Assembly: GCA_019359155.1 (NCBI GenBank)
Contig: JAHHHV010000087.1
Location: 16,672 to 80,671, forward strand
Reading direction: 5' to 3'
DNA length: 64,000 nucleotides
Source of the DNA: Pegethrix bostrychoides GSE-TBD4-15B
Lineage (GTDB): Bacteria > Cyanobacteriota > Cyanobacteriia > Elainellales > Elainellaceae
Part shown: positions 51,514 through 58,610 of the stretch, one piece after another
How positions within the stretch are numbered: the stretch's first letter is position 1
Layout of the letters: every line of letters starts with the position of its first letter
The notes under the pieces: generated by a model
The model's input: only the letters and a program-made list of their open reading frames with translations
What the model was told of the DNA's origin: nothing
The model's database searches: none
Translations under genes and position numbers: made by a program

Positions 51514-52956
51514 ATGAATATCTGGGCTGATACTGTCGCACTATCGCGAATGCAGTTTGCACTGACTGCCATCTTTCACATGCTCTGGCCCGTCCTGACG
51601 ACAGGCATGGCAATCTATTTGGTGATTGTCGAAGGGCTGTGGCTAAAAACGCGCAATCCAGACTATTACCGCCATGCGCGCTTCTGGTCAAAGCTCTACG
51701 TGCTCAACTTTGGGATTGGGGTGGCATCAGGACTGCCGATGGAGTTTCAGTTTGGGACTAACTGGGCACCCTTTTCGGAAGCCGTGGGTGACTTCTTTGG
51801 CAGCATTCTCGGCTTTGAAGGTGCGATGGCGTTCATGCTAGAAGCGGGCTTTCTAGGCATTATGCTGTTTGGCTGGGGGCGGGTGCATCCGGTCATTCAC
51901 TATCTTGCCACCATCATGGTTGCCTTTGGTGCCAACCTCTCTACCTTCTGGATTCTGGTGGCAAATTCCTGGCTCCAAACCCCAGCGGGTGGCGAGATGG
52001 TCAATGGCAAGTTTATCGTCAGTGACTACTTTCAGGCGATCGCGAATCCCTTCATGGTGAAAAGCGTGTCACATATGTTTTTTGCCACACTGGAAACCTC
52101 TTTATTTGTGATTGGCGGCATTAGTGCCTGGTATATTCTCAACAACCGTGATCAGGCGTTCTTTTCCCGATCGCTCAAAATTGTGTTAGCTGCTGCGATC
52201 GCCGTCACCCCACTCCAAATCTACATCGGACACCTGAGCGCCGAGCAGGTGTCTCACTATCAACCGACTAAACTAGCGGCAATGGAGGCTAAGTGGGAAA
52301 CCAGCCCTGCGGGACAGCCTGCCGATTGGAGCCTGCTGGCAATACCAAATGAGGCTGGACAAAAGAATACGTGGGAAATTACCATCCCAAATGGGTTAGG
52401 CTACATTCTGGAATTTAAGAAGAACTTGTCTGAACCCGTCCAAGGATTGAAAGAATGGGCACCGAGCGATCGCCCTCGCATGGTGGGCTTGATCTATTAC
52501 TCTTTCCGAGTTATGAGCGGGATTGGCTTCTTCTTGGCAGGGCTAATGCTGTGGAGTGTGCTGCAATGGCTATTGGGTAACCTCTCACCTGAAAAAATTG
52601 CTCAGCAAAAATGGCTGCTCCGCACCTGGATTTTTGCGGCTCCGTTGGGCTACATCGCCGTTGAATCAGGCTGGATTGTCAGATGTGTTGGGCGACAACC
52701 CTGGACGCTGTACGGGCAAATTCGCACCGCTGATGCTGCTTCTCATCTTCCCGCCAGCAATGTGCTGACCTCACTGACCTTGTTTGCGGTGGTTTACTCG
52801 GTTCTGTTTGTCTCAACGCTGTACTTTGGGAGCCGGATTATTCGCCACGGTCCCAATCTGGAGCTACCTGTACCAGGACTAGACAACCAACCCGCGATCG
52901 AAACAGAACCCGCTACGTTTGTTCCCGATCAACGTCCAGTGGAGGCTCAACAGTAG
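51514..52956 (+). CDS. cydA: Cytochrome bd oxidase subunit I, cyanide-insensitive (CIO) type
   Basis: A 480-residue quinol oxidase subunit. Haem ligands are visible: His22 (AIFHMLWP), His187 (KSVSHMFF) and Met334 (SFRVMSGIG), plus the GRQPW signature near residue 385. The loop between helices 6 and 7 (about 253-320) is short, as in the Q-loop-short cyanide-insensitive oxidases, and differs from E. coli CydA. It oxidises quinol and reduces oxygen at the membrane; bd oxidases are far less inhibited by sulfide than haem-copper oxidases, which fits the operon. The frame begins at a TTG (51472), but ATG 51514 with GAGG 5-8 bases ahead starts the conserved helix. Confidence 0.9.
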   Translation: MNIWADTVALSRMQFALTAIFHMLWPVLTTGMAIYLVIVEGLWLKTRNPDYYRHARFWSKLYVLNFGIGVASGLPMEFQFGTNWAPFSEAVGDFFGSILGFEGAMAFMLEAGFLGIMLFGWGRVHPVIHYLATIMVAFGANLSTFWILVANSWLQTPAGGEMVNGKFIVSDYFQAIANPFMVKSVSHMFFATLETSLFVIGGISAWYILNNRDQAFFSRSLKIVLAAAIAVTPLQIYIGHLSAEQVSHYQPTKLAAMEAKWETSPAGQPADWSLLAIPNEAGQKNTWEITIPNGLGYILEFKKNLSEPVQGLKEWAPSDRPRMVGLIYYSFRVMSGIGFFLAGLMLWSVLQWLLGNLSPEKIAQQKWLLRTWIFAAPLGYIAVESGWIVRCVGRQPWTLYGQIRTADAASHLPASNVLTSLTLFAVVYSVLFVSTLYFGSRIIRHGPNLELPVPGLDNQPAIETEPATFVPDQRPVEAQQ

Positions 52957-52965
52957 GTTATTGAT

Positions 52966-53979
52966 ATGGATGCATTAGTACATTTTCTACCGCAAGTTTG
53001 GTTTGTGATTCTGGCGCTGTTCCTGTTTCTCTATGTCCTGCTGGATGGTTTTGATCTGGGGGTTGGAATTCTTTCGCTGACCAGTTCAGATGAAGCACGC
53101 CGTAGCCTCTTGATGACCAGTCTGGGGAACATTTGGGATGCGAATGAAACCTGGTTAGTGCTGATGGGAGGAGCCTTATTTGGGGCGTTTCCCCTTGCCT
53201 ATGGCACCATCCTCAGTGCGCTCTATATCCCCATTTTCATGATGATTTTTGGGCTGATTTTTCGGGCAGTGGCGTTTGAATTCCGAGAACATTCCGATCG
53301 CAAGTTTCTTTGGAACTTTGCCTTCGGGGCTGGCAGCTTTATCGCTGCACTGGGACAAGGCTTTGCGCTAGGTAGCGTGATTGAAGGGATCGAAGTGGAT
53401 GAGGCTGGTCACTTTATTGGTTCCACCTGGGATTGGTTAGACTGGCGATCGCTTTTGGTTGCCCTCACTTTGATCCAGGGCTATGTCCTGATTGGCTCCA
53501 CTTATCTGATTTTGAAAACTGAAGGAGAATTGCAAAAAACGCACTTTCGCACCGCCAAGCTTGCTGCTATCACCACGGTGATTGGTGCGATTCTCATCAC
53601 GATCGTCACTCCCATCGTCTATGAAGCCGCACGGACTCGCTTGCTTAGCCCCCCGTTGGTTTACATCTTTGCTTTGATTCCGGTGCTGGGTGTAGTGTTG
53701 GTTGGACTGCTGTTACGAAGCCTCAACCGAGAGGAAGAAAACACCCCTTTGATCTGGACGATGCTGATCTTCTTACTTACCTTTGTTGGGTTAGGGCTGA
53801 TCGTATTTCCCTACATCATCCCGAACCAAATCACGATCTATCAAGCCGCTGCTGCTCCTAGCGCCTTGGTGTTCATGCTCACCTTTATTGGGGTGCTCAT
53901 TCCCATTATGCTGTTCTACAACATCTACAACTATGTAGTGTTTCGCGGCAAAGTCGTTGGTGATATGTATGGAGAGTAG
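52966..53979 (+). CDS. cydB: Cytochrome bd oxidase subunit II
   Basis: A 337-residue membrane subunit with eight to nine helices. The N-terminus has LLDGFDLGVGIL and then NIWDANETWLVL, both conserved in CydB. It pairs with CydA, encoded 9 bases upstream. No small CydX-like frame is recognisable after it; the next 56 bases contain a 16-base tandem duplicate (GCCATTATCCCAATTC at 53992 and 54008) and then the methyltransferase gene. Confidence 0.9.
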   Translation: MDALVHFLPQVWFVILALFLFLYVLLDGFDLGVGILSLTSSDEARRSLLMTSLGNIWDANETWLVLMGGALFGAFPLAYGTILSALYIPIFMMIFGLIFRAVAFEFREHSDRKFLWNFAFGAGSFIAALGQGFALGSVIEGIEVDEAGHFIGSTWDWLDWRSLLVALTLIQGYVLIGSTYLILKTEGELQKTHFRTAKLAAITTVIGAILITIVTPIVYEAARTRLLSPPLVYIFALIPVLGVVLVGLLLRSLNREEENTPLIWTMLIFLLTFVGLGLIVFPYIIPNQITIYQAAAAPSALVFMLTFIGVLIPIMLFYNIYNYVVFRGKVVGDMYGE

Positions 53980-54035
53980 GTGAGTGAGAGTGCCATTATC
54001 CCAATTCGCCATTATCCCAATTCGCAATTTAACCT

Positions 54036-54623
54036 ATGTGGAATGAACGCTACAGCCAACCTGAATATGCCTTTGGCAAGCAACCCAATGATTTTCTAGT
54101 ACAGGTTATTCAGCAGATTCCAACGGGTCGGGTGCTTTGTCTGGCAGATGGAGAAGGCAGGAATGGGGTGTATCTGGCACAGCAAGGATGTCAAGTGACA
54201 GCCGTTGATGCCTCTCCGGTCGGATTGGAAAAAGCCCGGAAGCTGGCAGCAGAGCGGTCTGTAACAATCGAAACAGTCGTGGCGGATCTGGCTGAGTTTC
54301 CCATTCAACCTGACTCCTGGGATGCAATCGTCTCGATCTTCTGTCATTTACCACCCACCATCCGCGCTCATGTTCATCGGCAAGCGGTGGCTGGACTGCG
54401 ATCTGGCGGGGTGTTTGTGCTAGAAGCCTATACGCCCCGTCAACTGGCATTCAAAACAGGCGGCCCGCCCACGGCTGAATTGACCATGGAACTGGCAACC
54501 CTCCAGCAAGAGCTGGACGGGCTGAAATTCAACCATGCCCAAGAATTGGAGCGGGAGATCCAGGAAGGGCTGTTTCATCAGGGGCATAGTGCGGTTGTGC
54601 AAGTGCTTGCTGTGAAAGCATAA
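54036..54623 (+). CDS. Class I SAM-dependent methyltransferase, TehB-like
   Basis: A 195-residue soluble methyltransferase. Motif I reads LCLADGEGRNGVYLAQQG, followed by the acidic end of strand 2 (VTAVDASP) and motif IV (DAIVSIFCHLPP). The N-terminal WNERYSQPEYAFGKQPNDFL is typical of a TehB-like group often found near redox and sulfur genes. Substrate is not known; tellurite, selenite or a thiol are the usual suggestions. It is the last gene of the plus-strand dioxygenase-CydAB unit, converging with FeoC. Confidence 0.82.
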   Translation: MWNERYSQPEYAFGKQPNDFLVQVIQQIPTGRVLCLADGEGRNGVYLAQQGCQVTAVDASPVGLEKARKLAAERSVTIETVVADLAEFPIQPDSWDAIVSIFCHLPPTIRAHVHRQAVAGLRSGGVFVLEAYTPRQLAFKTGGPPTAELTMELATLQQELDGLKFNHAQELEREIQEGLFHQGHSAVVQVLAVKA

Positions 54624-54720
54624 CGGTACATACCCCAGCGAAAGCCGCAAACTTAGAACTTTTGGACTCGCTTTTCAAGCATGGCGCGTGACAGTATTGA
54701 AATAGCTCCTATATCAAAAA

Positions 54721-54945
54721 TCAAGAATTAGAGTTCACCCACTCATATAGTTCCAAACTCTCTGGCGCGCAGCTATGACAACCGCCGCATTGTTTGCCGG
54801 TCAGTTTGCGTACTCGCCCTTTGCGAATCAGCAGATTCAGCATCTCCCGCAGGGCATCTGCATCTGTTTGAAAGTGACGGGCGAGTTCTTCCAGAGATAT
54901 CTGGGGATGGGTGCGGAGGTGGGTTTGTAGTTGTTGCAGAATCAT
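54721..54945 (-). CDS. feoC: FeoC-like winged-helix protein
   Basis: A 74-residue protein: a winged helix (ISLEELARHFQTDADALREML, then GRVRKL) followed by a short Cys motif, CGGCHSCAPE (three Cys spaced C-x2-C-x2-C). This is the FeoC layout, in which the Cys residues may bind an Fe-S cluster and modulate FeoB stability or activity. It lies 82 bases downstream of feoB on the same strand. Only three Cys are in the cluster motif; a fourth ligand is not evident. Confidence 0.8.
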   Translation of the reverse strand: MILQQLQTHLRTHPQISLEELARHFQTDADALREMLNLLIRKGRVRKLTGKQCGGCHSCAPESLELYEWVNSNS

Positions 54946-55027
54946 AGCCGTGAGGATTGGGAAATGGGGAGTGAATGGGGAGGGGGTGAATGTCTCGTCT
55001 GCCCCTCCCCATCTAGCCGCTCGCTCA

Positions 55028-57388
55028 TTATTGATTGATCAATGCCCGCTGTGGATTCGAACCTGGATTTGAACTCTGGAGCGGGCGACGACGATCGCTA
55101 AACCATTTCAGTCCTACCAGGGTTGCACCCATGACGAGAGTAAGACCGATCAACCAGGCGATTGTGCTGCTGGGATGCTGGTTAAAGGTCATGAACTGGT
55201 AGTAGAACACGGCTACCCAGTAGGCTAGTCCGGTTGTCCAGACTCCGACAAAGGCAGTCCAGCCTAGATTGGTTTCACGGTAAACCGCTGCTGTGGCGGA
55301 GACGCAGGGGAAGTAGAGCAGGACGAACAGCAGGAAGGCGATCGCCGCAGTGGTGCTGCCAAATCGGGTTGCCATCTGCCCAAAGGTCGTATAGTGAATC
55401 TCCTGTTCTTCAGCCGCAGCTTGCTGATCGCCTGTGCTGCCGAGAATGCCCAGACCGAGCGGGTCAAGCACCTGATTCGTCAGGTCGGCCAGGTTGGTCG
55501 GGATGCTGGCGAAGGCTGCTCCAATGCCGCCCCAAAAGTCAAAGGGTTCTGCGGCCTCGCTGACTCCGGCTTCCTGCTCTGCCAGCTGAGTATAGAGGGC
55601 ATCCATTGTGCCGACCATCACTTCCTTGGCGAATACTCCGGTCATTAACCCAACTGTAGCAGGCCAATTTTCCTGCTCAATCCCCATTGGCGTGAACACT
55701 GGGGTGATCGTGCGGCTGAAAGCACTGAGAATTGAATCCTGACTATCCTGTTTACCAAAGGAACCATCGACTCCAACCGAGTTGATTAATCCCAAAATCA
55801 GCACCATCACCACAATCATCCGTCCAGCTTTGGTAATGAATGCCTTTAACCGATCCCAAGCCCGGATCAGTACCCCTTGAAGGGTGGGAATGTGGTACGG
55901 CGGCAACTCCATGATAAACGGAGCGGCATCACCCCGAAACAGGGTCTGCTTCAGGATCACTCCGGTGAAGACGGCGGCCAGGATGCCCAGAATATAGAGC
56001 AGAAAAACGATGTTCTGACCGTTCGTTGGGAAGAAGGCCGCACAAAAGAGCGCATAGACGGGCAGACGGGCACCGCAAGACATGAATGGATTCATTAGAA
56101 TCGTCATGAGGCGATCGCGCCGATTTTCCAGCGTTCGGGTCGCCATAATACCGGGAATATTGCAGCCAAACCCGACCATCATGGGCACAAAGGATTTACC
56201 GGGAAGTCCGACAAACCGCATCAGCCGATCCATGACAAAGGCGGCTCGGGCCAGATAGCCGGAGTCTTCCAGAATTGCTAGGAAGATAAACAGAAAGCCA
56301 ATTTGGGGAACGAAGGTGGCAGTGGTTTGAATCCCGCCGCCAACGCCATCTGCCAGTAATCCAATCAACCATCCGGGCGCATTGACTTGCTCTAGCAGGT
56401 GAGCTGTTCCGCCGACAAAAATAGTGCCGACTCCCAGGTCAAAGAAATCGATGAAAGCTCCACCGACGTTGATCGACACCAAAAACATCAGATACATCAC
56501 CGCTAAAAAGATGGGAATGCCCAGAAAGCGACTCAGTACGACTCGATCAATGCGATCGGATACGGTTCGTCCCACAACATTAGCTCGTTCCGTTACACCC
56601 TGAATCACCTGGCGAATCCAGCTGTAGCGACTGTCGGCAATCAAGAGATCGGTGTCTTCTCCCAGGGTTTGATGAATCTGGTGACGGTGGCTGGTGATGC
56701 GGTGCAATGCATCTTGTCCCAGATCTGGGAGATGGCGATCGTCATATTGCAACAGATTCAACGCAAACCAGCGGACATGGGCAGAGGCCGTCGTCGCTTG
56801 AGCGTCCAGAACTGGAACTAAATCGGCCAGTGCCTCTTCAATCACAGCCGGATAGGCGACATAGGTGCTGGGCACGATGGGATGGGCCAGAGCCTGATGC
56901 ACGACCTCTTTGAGCTGTGGCACACCTTTGCCGGTGTGGGCAGACAGCGGAATCACCGGACAGCCCAGCCGATCGGACAACAGCTGGGCATCGATGCGAA
57001 TTTCCCGTTTGACGGCCAGATCCATCATGTTGAGGGCGATGATCATCGGCACACCCATTTCCAGAATTTGAGTCGTGAGATACAAATTCCGCTCCAGGTT
57101 GGAGGCATCGACGATGTTGACAATCAAGCCTGCCTCGCTGGAAAGCAGATAGTCGCGTGCCACCAGCTCATCTAAACCCGTTGTGGTATCTTCCGCGTCG
57201 ATAGAATAGACACCGGGCAAATCGACCACCGTGACCAGTTGACCATGGGCGCGATAGCTGCCTTCTTTCCGTTCAACCGTCACACCGGGCCAGTTTCCGA
57301 CGCGCTGATTGGCTCCGGTTAAAGCATTGAACAGCGTGGTTTTACCACAATTGGGGTTTCCCACCAATCCGATCGTTGCTTGCGTCAT
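55028..57388 (-). CDS. feoB: Ferrous iron transport protein B
   Basis: A 786-residue Fe(II) transporter. The cytoplasmic G domain has G1 GNPNCGKTT, G3 DLPG, G4 NMMD, then a helical GDI-like region, and the membrane domain from about residue 290 has GYLARAAFVMD, VGFGCNIPG (conserved Cys) and FMSCGARLPVY, plus FAKEVMVG near 590. It imports ferrous iron across the inner membrane. A polar insert near 640-665 is probably a loop. Its start overlaps the FeoA stop by four bases, so they are translationally coupled. Confidence 0.92.
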   Translation of the reverse strand: MTQATIGLVGNPNCGKTTLFNALTGANQRVGNWPGVTVERKEGSYRAHGQLVTVVDLPGVYSIDAEDTTTGLDELVARDYLLSSEAGLIVNIVDASNLERNLYLTTQILEMGVPMIIALNMMDLAVKREIRIDAQLLSDRLGCPVIPLSAHTGKGVPQLKEVVHQALAHPIVPSTYVAYPAVIEEALADLVPVLDAQATTASAHVRWFALNLLQYDDRHLPDLGQDALHRITSHRHQIHQTLGEDTDLLIADSRYSWIRQVIQGVTERANVVGRTVSDRIDRVVLSRFLGIPIFLAVMYLMFLVSINVGGAFIDFFDLGVGTIFVGGTAHLLEQVNAPGWLIGLLADGVGGGIQTTATFVPQIGFLFIFLAILEDSGYLARAAFVMDRLMRFVGLPGKSFVPMMVGFGCNIPGIMATRTLENRRDRLMTILMNPFMSCGARLPVYALFCAAFFPTNGQNIVFLLYILGILAAVFTGVILKQTLFRGDAAPFIMELPPYHIPTLQGVLIRAWDRLKAFITKAGRMIVVMVLILGLINSVGVDGSFGKQDSQDSILSAFSRTITPVFTPMGIEQENWPATVGLMTGVFAKEVMVGTMDALYTQLAEQEAGVSEAAEPFDFWGGIGAAFASIPTNLADLTNQVLDPLGLGILGSTGDQQAAAEEQEIHYTTFGQMATRFGSTTAAIAFLLFVLLYFPCVSATAAVYRETNLGWTAFVGVWTTGLAYWVAVFYYQFMTFNQHPSSTIAWLIGLTLVMGATLVGLKWFSDRRRPLQSSNPGSNPQRALINQ

Positions 57389-57972
57389 GATGCTCCTCCG
57401 GTGACGGGCGTGACAAGCAGGGCATCGGCTTCATGCTTTCGCAGAGTCAGGTGAAAGTCGCGCACCTCGATTTCGGTTGGATCGCCCAGGGGAGCATGGC
57501 GTGTGACGCGCAATTCGGTGCCAGGGGTCAGTCCCATGGCCAGCAACTTGCGCTTGTAGTCGCGTGCGGTTGGTTCATAGCCAACGACCCGTACGACTGA
57601 GCCGATCGCTACATTGCGTAGCTTGACCGTAGAGATTTGAGGGGTGGTTTCCATCATTGCCTGTTTTGATTGATTTAGGGGGTGAGATCTGCCTAGGGGG
57701 TGCGCTGCATCGATCACCTGAATCTGCTGAGCCATGTCTGCACCCAGTCCCAATCGCTGGTCTTGCAGAGCGACAATCACTGAACCTGTTGCAGGGCAGC
57801 TAATCACCTCCAGCACTGCATCCGGAATGAACCCCATTCCCATGAGGCGACTGTTGCTTTCGCCGCAGTTTAAGGAAACGATGCGGACGTGATCGCCTAC
57901 TTTCGTGGTGGTCAGAGAAATGATTGATACGTCACTCCTAACATGCGGATCAGGATTAGAGGACTTGCTCAT
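57385..57972 (-). CDS. feoA: Tandem FeoA protein (two FeoA domains)
   Basis: A 195-residue protein with two SH3-like FeoA domains, at about 20-90 (VGDHVRIVSLNCGESNSRLM, GFIPDAVLEVI) and 115-190 (IGSVVRVVGYEPTARDYKRKL, GLTPGTELRV), joined by a short linker. Single-domain FeoA of about 75 residues is the usual form; the duplicate is seen in some cyanobacteria. It supports FeoB function. It overlaps feoB by ATGA. The first 17 codons and upstream bases are tandemly duplicated, placing a mini-ORF directly before the start (58022-57969). Confidence 0.88.
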   Translation of the reverse strand: MSKSSNPDPHVRSDVSIISLTTTKVGDHVRIVSLNCGESNSRLMGMGFIPDAVLEVISCPATGSVIVALQDQRLGLGADMAQQIQVIDAAHPLGRSHPLNQSKQAMMETTPQISTVKLRNVAIGSVVRVVGYEPTARDYKRKLLAMGLTPGTELRVTRHAPLGDPTEIEVRDFHLTLRKHEADALLVTPVTGGAS

Positions 57973-58022
57973 ATGGATACTTCGCTCTTAACATGTGGGT
58001 CAGGATTAGAGGACTCGCTCAT
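57969..58022 (-). repeat. Tandem duplication of the feoA start making an overlapping 17-codon mini-ORF
   Basis: The first 50 bases of feoA are repeated immediately upstream with a few changes (period 50: ATG at 57972 and 58022). The upstream copy reads MSESSNPDPHVKSEVSI and stops at TGA 57971-57969, overlapping the feoA ATG by ATGA. Because 50 is not a multiple of three, the copy is out of frame with feoA. Ribosomes finishing the mini-ORF could restart at feoA. Confidence 0.75.
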
Positions 58023-58143
58023 GCGGATAAATGACTGCCACTGGTTGCGCTTGCAGTTTTGTCACCCATGATTGAGGATAGCCATCTTCACTATCTATTT
58101 CACTATCTATGTCTTCACTTCATTATCCTCATAGAGGTATTCT

Positions 58144-58164
58144 TATTGAGAAATATCCTCAATA
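58144..58164. promoter_or_regulatory. Interrupted palindrome, candidate iron-regulator site before feoA
   Basis: TATTGAG (58144-58150), a 7-base spacer AAATATC, and CTCAATA (58158-58164) form a 7-bp inverted repeat about 170 bases before the feoA start, surrounded by AT-rich DNA. The spacing and base content are compatible with a Fur-like dimer site, but the sequence is not a textbook Fur box. Confidence 0.45.
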
Positions 58165-58577
58165 TACATGATTTATAATTACCATGAAACCTTCTATTCA
58201 AGAGAAATTCAAAAGAAATTTTACAAACCCTTAAGATCTCTGACGGCTGACCATTGTGAAACGACTGTCATAACCTGGGATGTTCAAGCCGTTTAAGCCG
58301 GAGAATAACCCAGGAATAACCCAGGAATAACTCATATGCTTAAAGATACTTAAAAGTCAACGATGCAGTTGTTTAAAACCCACTGTCAAGAACTGAACTG
58401 TCAAGAATTGATCCTGTGGAGCCGCCAGCGCCAAACTGCTTGGGCGTTTGTCCCCTTTGTACTGGTTTGTACTGGGAGTTTGTGAGGCATATGAGGTAGA
58501 AGGGGGATCAGAAGGGGGATTAGTTAAGATCGAGAGAAGAGAGGTAGAATGGATAAGAGAGAGATTTAGAGGTAAAG

Positions 58578-58606
58578 AGTAGGGAGTAGGGAAGAGGGAG
58601 TAGGAA
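58578..58606. repeat. STRR-type heptamer array (AGTAGGG)
   Basis: AGTAGGG, AGTAGGG, AAGAGGG, AGTAGGA: four heptamers, the last two diverged, ending just before the GTG start of the cNMP/AAA/Fe-S gene and supplying its purine-rich ribosome site. Confidence 0.65.
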
Positions 58607-58610
58607 CAGT

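Larger units (their letters stand above)
58023..58610. other. Divergent regulatory region between feoA and the cNMP/AAA/Fe-S gene
   Basis: About 590 bases. It holds the interrupted palindrome at 58144-58164, TATCCTCA-like motifs near 58124 and 58155 with the inverse ATTGAGGATA near 58073, an 11-base tandem CCAGGAATAAC near 58305-58330, and the heptamer array at 58578-58606. A minus-strand frame of 89 codons here is repeat-derived and not called. Confidence 0.5.

Noticed and set aside
55048..55078. tRNA-like T-loop (GGTTCGAATCC) on the minus strand
   Set aside because: It lies inside the C-terminal codons of feoB; the flanking bases do not form a 5-bp T-stem and no acceptor or anticodon arm can be drawn.
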